Assembly (NCBI GenBank): GCA_019414545.1
Contig: DXLV01000031.1
Span: 1-10,152, forward strand
Direction of reading: 5' to 3'
Length of the DNA: 10,152 nt
Source: Collinsella sp.
Lineage (GTDB): Bacteria > Actinomycetota > Coriobacteriia > Coriobacteriales > Coriobacteriaceae
Under the pieces are notes generated by a model that was not told the DNA's origin, did not search any database, and saw nothing but the letters and a program-made list of their open reading frames with translations. Shown here piece by piece: positions 1 through 4,644 of this stretch. How positions within the stretch are numbered: the stretch's first letter is position 1; each line of letters starts with the position of its first letter. The translations under genes were made by a program, and so were the position numbers.

Positions 1-497
1 TTGAGGAACTGCGGGAACTCGTCGATGGAGTGCTTGCGGATGAACTTCCCGATCTTGGTGACGCGCGGATCGTTCTTCATCTTGAACATGGCACCGGCGA
101 TCTCGTTCTGCTCCTTGAGCTCGGCGAGGCGTTCGTCGGCATCTCTGTACATGCTGCGGAACTTCCACATTCGAAAGGTGGTTAAACTACCGTCGGAACG
201 GGTGCGGCCGACGCGGATCTGGCTATAGAACGGACTGCCCTCGCTCTCCAGGCGGATGAGCGCCGCCAGTACCAAGCTGGGAATCGCGATTGCGACGAGC
301 ACGGCACCGCTGAACACGATGTCAAAGGCGCGCTTGACGGTACGGTACGCCAGGCGCGAGCGGTCCCAGTCCATAATGGATTGCATGGCCTTGTAGCGGC
401 CGGCGCCCTCGCGCCGGTCCATGGCCTGCGCAATCAGCGCGGCCCCCGCAGGCGCATTATTCTCTGTTACTTCTTTAGCAGCCACAATAAAACTCAC
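1..497 (-). CDS. Polyprenyl-phosphate sugar-1-phosphate transferase, N-terminal part (runs off the window)
   Basis: I translated this frame from a GTG at 495-497; it stays open for 165 codons to the window edge. The product looks like a bacterial sugar transferase (PF02397-type), the enzyme that loads the first sugar phosphate onto undecaprenyl phosphate at the inner face of the membrane to start exopolysaccharide or capsule repeat units. Visible are a soluble N-terminal stretch (1-53), the family hallmark KRAFDIVFSG leading into one hydrophobic segment (about 55-82), GSPFYSQIRVG (88-98), the core motif FRMWKFRSMYRDAD (108-121), and the acidic catalytic region NDPRVTKIGKFIRKHSIDEF (142-161). 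The C-terminal third is missing. It lies 70 bp downstream of a NusG paralogue in the same direction, fitting a polysaccharide operon. The GTG has a GGACAGG-like ribosome site just upstream; an in-frame ATG at 522-524 would add nine residues and run through a G9 tract. The family call is secure; the sugar is unknown. Confidence 0.9.
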   Translation of the reverse strand, partial: MSFIVAAKEVTENNAPAGAALIAQAMDRREGAGRYKAMQSIMDWDRSRLAYRTVKRAFDIVFSGAVLVAIAIPSLVLAALIRLESEGSPFYSQIRVGRTRSDGSLTTFRMWKFRSMYRDADERLAELKEQNEIAGAMFKMKNDPRVTKIGKFIRKHSIDEFPQFL

Positions 498-513
498 GTT
501 CCTGTCCCCAGGA

Positions 514-522
514 CCCCCCCCC
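514..522 (-). repeat. G9 homopolymer at the 5' end of the sugar transferase gene
   Basis: Nine consecutive G on the minus strand lie directly after an in-frame ATG (522-524) and 17 nt before the preferred GTG start (495-497). Just downstream, TCCTG-GGGA-CAGGA (minus strand, about 500-513) can form a small hairpin that covers the likely ribosome-binding bases. Tracts of this length are known slippage sites in other bacteria. Whether this one varies cannot be seen in a single sequence. Confidence 0.6.
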
Positions 523-567
523 ATCTATGAATCCCAAATCAAGTAATTTGCTGGTGCAACGTCTCCC

Positions 568-1158
568 TTACGTTTTGCTGGGAACGTCGAGCGGTAGCAG
601 CTCTCTAAAAGCGGAATCGCCATCGCCCACGTCTACCAGGCACCAGCGTTTATGACGGTCGATCTTTTTAACGCAAGCCTCTTGCCCCACCAAGGGACCC
701 TGCTCTATGTGCAACACGCCATCTTCTATGCGCGCAACGCTGTTGCGCACCACGCCGTCGTTGTCCAGCACACTGCGGTACCAGTCCTGCGCATCGTCCG
801 GCATGGGCATGTACGCCCGCTCCCTACTGCCGGCGATGCGGCAGCCAAAGCTCAGCTGAGCCAAAGCCCTATCGAGCGCAGCGGCATCGTGCGTGGCGAC
901 GAAGAAATATTCCTTGTACATGGGTTTGGTTTGGAGCGACCATGCGCCGTTCCGCTTAAACCAGAACTCCTTTTGCATCACAAAAGCATCCTGCATAAGG
1001 TTGTGCGGGATAATGCAACGGACCTTTTCGCAGGTCTCGCGCTCTTTTCCATTGGGGGTGTGGACCAGATACCAGCGAACACGGCCGTGCTGGCTATTGT
1101 TGGTGGCGCCGTTAAATGCGCCCGGCAGCTGCTCTTGGCGCCGTGCCGTCTGTTCCAT
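568..1158 (-). CDS. NusG-family specialised antiterminator (LoaP/UpxY-like)
   Basis: This 196-residue protein has the architecture of NusG paralogues: an NGN domain beginning RWYLVHTPNGKERETCEKVR (28-47), the YKEYFFVAT strand (81-89) corresponding to the P-x-F-x-G-Y-hF region of NusG, and a C-terminal KOW segment GPLVGQEACVKKIDRHKRW (154-172). Family members bind RNA polymerase and let it read through terminators in long polysaccharide or antibiotic operons, and they usually sit first in the operon they serve. That fits here: the next gene downstream is a sugar transferase. I chose the ATG at 1156-1158 because a strong GAGGGGGG ribosome site precedes it by 7 nt; the frame is open for 30 more codons upstream, but those show no family similarity. 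The N-terminal 25 residues are Gln/Ala/Asn-rich and probably disordered. Housekeeping NusG is unlikely, given the divergent sequence and context. Which terminators it suppresses is not shown. Confidence 0.85.
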   Translation of the reverse strand: MEQTARRQEQLPGAFNGATNNSQHGRVRWYLVHTPNGKERETCEKVRCIIPHNLMQDAFVMQKEFWFKRNGAWSLQTKPMYKEYFFVATHDAAALDRALAQLSFGCRIAGSRERAYMPMPDDAQDWYRSVLDNDGVVRNSVARIEDGVLHIEQGPLVGQEACVKKIDRHKRWCLVDVGDGDSAFRELLPLDVPSKT

Positions 1159-1180
1159 GTTCTCGCCCCCCTCTTTTGGC

Positions 1181-1197
1181 TTTGCGATGCACGCAAA
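1181..1197 (-). promoter_or_regulatory. Leader hairpin just upstream of the NusG-paralogue ribosome site
   Basis: TTTGCG (1181-1186) and CGCAAA (1192-1197) form a 6-bp stem with a 5-nt loop in the predicted leader, directly before the GAGGGGGG ribosome-binding site. LoaP-type factors are known to need an RNA hairpin in the leader of their target operon, so this is a candidate, but the stem is short and could be incidental. Confidence 0.3.
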
Positions 1198-1250
1198 TGC
1201 GGGGGCGTTTAGAACATGCTTCTCGCTCGCAGCTAGGCGCAGTCGCAAAA

Positions 1251-1372
1251 GTACAGGTTTTTGTATCTTTCGACATAGGCCATTATACGAGCATTTAATC
1301 AGCGTTTGCCCAGATTACGCAAAATGTACTGCTAGTAGGTACATCTCCATACCCCTCTATAAAAACCTGTAC
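1251..1372. repeat. 12-bp perfect inverted repeat flanking the polysaccharide-locus promoter (candidate invertible segment)
   Basis: GTACAGGTTTTT (1251-1262) is mirrored exactly by AAAAACCTGTAC (1361-1372). The match continues outward for about four more A/T pairs if one base is skipped. The enclosed 98 bp are markedly more AT-rich than the surroundings and hold the TATAAT element facing the NusG paralogue. Four GTAC cores (1251, 1326, 1339, 1369) lie in the region. The layout matches site-specific promoter inversion as known for Bacteroides capsule loci, where the first downstream gene is also a NusG paralogue. No recombinase gene is in the window, so inversion is inferred. Confidence 0.6.
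1282..1310 (-). promoter_or_regulatory. Promoter for the NusG-paralogue/polysaccharide operon
   Basis: On the minus strand there is a perfect TATAAT (complement of 1282-1287). The -35 region is weak: TGGGCA at 1307-1312 would give a 19-bp spacer. Transcription would start near 1275, giving a leader of roughly 115 nt before the ATG at 1158. The promoter lies wholly within the inverted-repeat-flanked segment and points toward the operon in this sequence, that is, the ON orientation if the segment inverts. Confidence 0.55.
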
Positions 1373-1385
1373 CTTTTTGTGCAAC

Positions 1386-1413
1386 AAAAAAAGCCGTTCA
1401 ACCAGCGGCTTTT
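1386..1413 (-). terminator. Intrinsic terminator, distal to thrS (possibly bidirectional)
   Basis: AAAAGCCG (1389-1396) pairs with CGGCTTTT (1406-1413) around a 9-nt loop. On the minus strand the stem is followed by seven T (complement of 1386-1392), a good intrinsic terminator. On the plus strand TTTTCTCATTTT follows, so it may also stop rightward transcripts, for example from the flanking promoter segment if it were inverted. Confidence 0.7.
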
Positions 1414-1424
1414 CTCATTTTGGT

Positions 1425-1463
1425 AAGAAAAAAGGCGACCGCCCTTTGTGGACGGTCGCCTTT
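1425..1463 (-). terminator. Intrinsic terminator of thrS
   Basis: AAAGGCGACCG (1431-1441) pairs perfectly with CGGTCGCCTTT (1453-1463), loop 11 nt, followed on the minus strand by a T6 tract and CTTACC. It lies 23 bp past the thrS stop codon. With the hairpin at 1389-1413 it forms a tandem pair that insulates the leftward polysaccharide operon from thrS transcription. Confidence 0.85.
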
Positions 1464-1485
1464 GTTAATTGTTGTGCAGTTTGCC

Positions 1486-3249
1486 TTAGGCGCGAGTCTT
1501 GATCTCCTCGAGCACCTTCGCAACAAACTCGTCGACGCTCATCTGAACGGTCTCGTTGGAGCGATCGCGGACGGAGATGTTGCCGGCCTCGACCTCCTTC
1601 TCGCCCAGGATGAGCATGTAGGGCACGCGGTCGATGCTGCGGGCCTCACGGATCTTGTAGCCGATCTTCTCGTCGCGGTCGTCGCAGACCACGCGAATGC
1701 CGGCCTCCTCCAGCTTGGCGCATACCTCGTGGGCGTAGTCGCGACTCTTCTCCGAGACGGGAAGCGCCTTGACCTGCACGGGAGCCAGCCAAGTGGGGAA
1801 CTTGCCCGCAAAGTGCTCAATCAGAATACCGATGAAGCGCTCGATGGAGCCAAAGCACACGCGGTGCAGCATGATGGGGCGCTTCTTGGTGCCGTCGGCG
1901 TCAACGTACTCCAGGTCAAAGTTGAGCGGCATCTGGAAGTCGAGCTGGACGGTACCGCACTGCCAGGTACGGCCGAGCGAGTCCTCCAGATGGAAGTCGA
2001 TCTTGGGGCCGTAGAAGGCGCCGTCGCCCTCGTTGACCTCGTAGTCCATGTGCAGCTGCTCCAGAGCAGTGCGCAGGCCCTCCTCGGCGCGCGCCCAGTC
2101 CTCGTCCGAACCCATGGAGTCCTCGGGGCGGGTGGAAAGCTCAACGTGGTACTTAAAGCCAAACTTCTGGTACACGGAGTCGATCAGGTTGACCACGCCA
2201 ACGATCTCGTCGGTCAGCTGGTCGGGACGCACAAACAGGTGGGCGTCGTCCTGGTTAAAGCAGCGCACGCGGAACAGGCCGTGCAGGGCGCCGCGCAGCT
2301 CGTGGCGGTGAACCAGGCCAATCTCGCCGGCGCGAATGGGCAGCTCGCGATAGGAGTGCGGCTTGGAGGCGTACACCAGCACGCCGCCCGGGCAGTTCAT
2401 GGGCTTAATGCAGTACTCTTCGTCGTCGATAACGGTGGAGTACATGTTGTCCTTGTAGTGGTCCCAGTGGCCCGAGGTCTTCCACAACTGCTTGTTCATG
2501 ATGAGCGGCGTGGAGATCTCCACGTAGCCGGCCTTGTGGTGAATCTCGCGCCAGTAGTCCAGCAGCGTGTTCTTAAGAATCATGCCGTTGGGCAGGAAGA
2601 ACGGGAAGCCGGGGGCCTCGTCGCGCATCATAAAGAGGTCCATCTCGCGGCCGATCTTGCGGTGGTCGCGCTTCTTGGCCTCCTCCAGCATATGCATGTG
2701 CTCGTCGAGCTCTTCCTTGGTGGCAAAGGCGACGCCGTTGATGCGGGTGAGCATCTTGTTGTCCTTGTCGCCCTTCCAGTAGGCGCCCGAGACGCCGGTG
2801 AGCTTAAAGGCCTTCAGCGCCTTGGTGTAGCAGATGTGGGGGCCGACGCACATATCGATGTAGTCGCCCTGCTGGTAGAAGGTGATGCGGGCGTCGTCGT
2901 CCAGGTCGCCGATATGCTCGACCTTGTACTTCTCGCCGCGCTCCTCCATAAGGGCGATGGCCTCGGCGCGGGGCTTCTCGTACACGGTGAACTTGAGGTT
3001 CTCCTTGACGATCTTTTTCATCTCGGCCTCGATCGCGGGGAAGTCGTCCTCGCTGATCTTGACGCCCTCGGGCAGATCAACGTCGTAGTAGAAGCCGTTG
3101 TCGGTCGCAGGACCGTAGGCAAAGTCGGCCTCGGGGTACAGGCGCTTGATGGCCTGCGCCATGATGTGCGCGGCGGAGTGGCGGATGACGTGCGTGACCT
3201 CGTCCTGCGGGAGCTCGGCCACCGAACCGTCATTGTAGAGTGCCTTCAT
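1486..3249 (-). CDS. thrS: Threonyl-tRNA synthetase, TGS-less form
   Basis: A 587-residue class II aminoacyl-tRNA synthetase that charges tRNA-Thr in the cytoplasm. The editing domain is present: HSAAH (24-28) and CVGPH (134-138) carry the histidines and the cysteine known to clear mischarged serine. The catalytic core has motif 2 around RHELRGALHG (305-314) and motif 3 around LHRVCFGSIERF (461-472). The catalytic zinc ligands expected for the family are Cys286, His337 and His462. The C-terminal anticodon-binding domain covers about 488-587. Escherichia coli ThrRS is 642 residues; this protein begins only about 20 residues before the editing domain, so the usual N-terminal TGS domain is absent. 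The ATG at 3247-3249 has a GAGAGGAG ribosome site about 11 nt upstream, a rather long gap. No T-box leader is visible; the leader is only about 60 nt. It appears to be a single-gene unit with its own promoter and terminator. Confidence 0.98.
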   Translation of the reverse strand: MKALYNDGSVAELPQDEVTHVIRHSAAHIMAQAIKRLYPEADFAYGPATDNGFYYDVDLPEGVKISEDDFPAIEAEMKKIVKENLKFTVYEKPRAEAIALMEERGEKYKVEHIGDLDDDARITFYQQGDYIDMCVGPHICYTKALKAFKLTGVSGAYWKGDKDNKMLTRINGVAFATKEELDEHMHMLEEAKKRDHRKIGREMDLFMMRDEAPGFPFFLPNGMILKNTLLDYWREIHHKAGYVEISTPLIMNKQLWKTSGHWDHYKDNMYSTVIDDEEYCIKPMNCPGGVLVYASKPHSYRELPIRAGEIGLVHRHELRGALHGLFRVRCFNQDDAHLFVRPDQLTDEIVGVVNLIDSVYQKFGFKYHVELSTRPEDSMGSDEDWARAEEGLRTALEQLHMDYEVNEGDGAFYGPKIDFHLEDSLGRTWQCGTVQLDFQMPLNFDLEYVDADGTKKRPIMLHRVCFGSIERFIGILIEHFAGKFPTWLAPVQVKALPVSEKSRDYAHEVCAKLEEAGIRVVCDDRDEKIGYKIREARSIDRVPYMLILGEKEVEAGNISVRDRSNETVQMSVDEFVAKVLEEIKTRA

Positions 3250-3275
3250 GGGTATGTTTTCTCCTCTCGGATGCC

Positions 3276-3319
3276 TGATGCAAGTGCGTGCGATGCGCTC
3301 GGCGTTTTAACTTGCATCA
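3276..3319. promoter_or_regulatory. 10-bp inverted repeat between the thrS -10 element and ribosome site
   Basis: TGATGCAAGT (3276-3285) and ACTTGCATCA (3310-3319) are exact inverted copies separated by 24 bp. The upstream arm touches the -10 box, so most of it would not be transcribed. A DNA operator is therefore a better reading than an RNA hairpin. The regulator is unknown. Confidence 0.4.
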
Positions 3320-3346
3320 TTATAGGCAGGTTGCCTTGGTATACAA
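3319..3346 (-). promoter_or_regulatory. thrS: thrS promoter
   Basis: On the minus strand TTGTAT (complement of 3341-3346) is followed after 16 bp by a perfect TATAAT (complement of 3319-3324). The start of transcription would be near 3312, about 60 nt before the thrS ATG. The -35 abuts the terminator-like hairpin of the upstream gene. Confidence 0.6.
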
Positions 3347-3347
3347 G

Positions 3348-3378
3348 CGCCCGCCGCACCTTAATGGCACGGCGGGCG
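3348..3378. terminator. GC-rich hairpin downstream of the zinc-ribbon gene
   Basis: CGCCCGCCG (3348-3356) pairs exactly with CGGCGGGCG (3370-3378), loop 13 nt. It lies between the zinc-ribbon gene and the thrS promoter and probably ends the former. The better T tract (ATTTTCT) is on the plus-strand side; the minus-strand side has only CTTGTAT, so the direction of strongest termination is uncertain. Confidence 0.55.
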
Positions 3379-3485
3379 ATTTTCTACGCATGCTTCATCG
3401 TGTGGGCGCGGGGCGTGGGGCGCGCGTCTGCCTTTCGCATGGCGCGCGGTGCCCGTGGCTTGCGGCCGGCCCGGCGATGGATGCG

Positions 3486-3917
3486 TTACTGGATGCGAGT
3501 TCGGCAGTAGGGGCAGACCTTCCAGTGCGCATCGAGCGGGCGATGGCAGCTGGGGCACACGTTACGAACCTGGGTATCGCACACGGGGCACACGACAAAG
3601 TCCTTCTCGATAGGCGCGCCGCACTGCGGGCAGGTGCCGTACTGGGCAAGCTGGCGCTCGCGCAGGGCCATGTCCAGCTCCTGCTCCTCGCGGTCGGCAG
3701 CGTAGGAGTGCGGGCGAAGGACCAGGTAGGCGATGAGGCCCACAAACGGGATGAGGGCGATGATGCCCCATGCCACGTAGGCGCTGGCGCCGCGGCGGCG
3801 AGCGTCGATGAACACATAGACGACCGACAGCACATACAGGGCGATGATAAAGCCAACGAAGGCATAGACGACGCCCATAAGCTGCGGCGACATGAGCTCA
3901 GAGATGTACTTGGACAT
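3486..3917 (-). CDS. Small membrane protein with C-terminal double zinc ribbon
   Basis: A 143-residue protein of unknown function. Two hydrophobic segments (about 14-37 and 46-67) are separated by a basic DARRRG turn. This hairpin resembles the N-terminal two-helix module found in cardiolipin synthase-like and other small membrane proteins, with VLRP at the end of helix 2. After a charged linker (70-92) come four CxxC knuckles: C96/C99, C110/C113, C121/C124 and C135/C138, the spacing of a double zinc ribbon. Metal binding is therefore very likely. The soluble ribbons probably face the cytoplasm. The open frame extends 15 codons further upstream, but the ATG at 3915-3917 has a GAAAGGTG ribosome site about 7 nt before it and starts a typical short polar tail. 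It is divergent from the redox operon at 4645 and upstream of thrS, with a hairpin and promoter between, so probably not co-transcribed with thrS. Confidence 0.8.
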   Translation of the reverse strand: MSKYISELMSPQLMGVVYAFVGFIIALYVLSVVYVFIDARRRGASAYVAWGIIALIPFVGLIAYLVLRPHSYAADREEQELDMALRERQLAQYGTCPQCGAPIEKDFVVCPVCDTQVRNVCPSCHRPLDAHWKVCPYCRTRIQ

Positions 3918-4016
3918 TACGGGCACCTTTCGGGATATTAACAGTCCGGTCAAGTTTACCACGGGGTTTGTTTATATGGGACCACGGCTAGGGACGGGGC
4001 CGGCGCGGACACAAAC

Positions 4017-4475
4017 ATCTCAATCTGTAACAGGTAGAGGCGGAATCCGGGTCTAGATGTTACAGATCGAGACAAACGGATGACCCGCCAGACTAACGTC
4101 TCGATCTGTAACATCTGGAACCCAAATCATCAGCTAGCTGTTACTGATCAAGACGTAGAAAACCGTCCGAACCGAATGTCTCAATCTGTAACAGTTACCC
4201 GGCAAAAACAGGTCTAACTGTTACAGATTGAGACATTCGAAACCGACTGATAGGTTCATCTCAATCTGTAACATCTAGACCCCAAAACGGTCCCTAGATG
4301 TTACAGATCGAGACAGAAAATCTCTCCCTGACTTTAAATCTCAATCTGTAACACATAGGACCGATTTTCCCCTCTTACTGTTACAGATCGAGACAAACAG
4401 AGGGCCCGCCTGGCAAACGTCTCGATCTGTAACATCTGGGACCCAACCCTTCTGCTTACTGTTACAGAACGAGAC
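4017..4475. repeat. Alternating inverted-repeat array: 12 copies of a 15-bp motif at 40-bp intervals
   Basis: The motif TCTCRATCTGTAACA occurs on the plus strand starting at 4018, 4099, 4179, 4259, 4339 and 4420, and as its reverse complement starting at 4058, 4139, 4219, 4299, 4379 and 4460. Orientation alternates without exception. Start-to-start distances are 40 bp, except two of 41. Ten copies match the consensus exactly; those at 4139 and 4460 differ at two and one positions. The 25/26-nt spacers differ, yet alternate spacers share remnants: those after plus copies at 4099, 4259 and 4420 begin TCTRGR, and the spacers at 4073 and 4394 are clearly related. The array thus descends from an 80-bp palindromic unit in which only the 15-mers stayed conserved. 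Any adjacent pair can form a 15-bp stem. No ORF runs through it in a credible way. It lies between divergent genes (zinc ribbon and redox operon). Function is unknown; a multi-site protein-binding array or a hairpin RNA are the obvious options. Confidence 0.95.
4173..4239. repeat. 25-bp perfect inverted repeat at the centre of the array
   Basis: The copies at 4179 and 4219 are embedded in longer perfect arms: 4173-4197 and 4215-4239 are exact reverse complements, with a 17-nt loop (4198-4214). Elsewhere in the array complementarity is mostly confined to 15-16 bp, so this pair is either the youngest unit or under extra constraint. Confidence 0.85.
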
Positions 4476-4644
4476 AAAACTCTGACACCAGGGGCGGCAA
4501 ACGAGGTTATCGACGTTACCGAGTCTCCCCTCGCCTGCCGTTGGCGGGTGTTGCGGGGCTGTTCGCCGCATTGCCGCCGCGCTGGGGGCGTGCAGACCGT
4601 AGGATAGTCTTATTGACAGCCTGTCAACTTGTCTGGGAGGCACC
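4476..4644 (+). promoter_or_regulatory. Upstream region of the redox operon with a 15-bp palindrome
   Basis: Beyond the array this stretch is GC-rich without a gene. The notable element is TTGACAGCCTGTCAA at 4613-4627, two 7-bp arms around one base, ending just before the GGGAGG ribosome site (4635-4640). It looks like an operator. TTGACA within it could be read as a -35, but no -10 follows at the right distance; a weak TAGGAT/TAGTCT (about 4600-4610) could be the -10, putting the palindrome over the transcription start. The promoter itself is therefore not firmly placed. Confidence 0.45.

Noticed and set aside
652..1426. Plus-strand open frames overlapping the NusG paralogue
   Set aside because: They are antisense to a gene with a clear NusG-family product and a strong ribosome site; no independent family signal.
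3250..3320. T-box riboswitch in the thrS leader
   Set aside because: The leader after the predicted start is about 60 nt, too short, and no T-box consensus or antiterminator/terminator pair is visible.
1420..3510. 696-codon open frame on the plus strand
   Set aside because: It lies antisense to thrS, whose product is unmistakable; the frame is open because of high GC at third positions, and the peptide is low-complexity Val/Leu/Ala/Gly.
4017..4475. CRISPR array
   Set aside because: Neighbouring repeats are inverted, repeats are only 15 bp, spacers are related to each other, and no cas gene is present.
4476..4612. A small gene or RNA between the array and the operon
   Set aside because: The stretch is GC-rich with only weak local hairpins; no ribosome site with a supported frame and no recognised RNA was seen.
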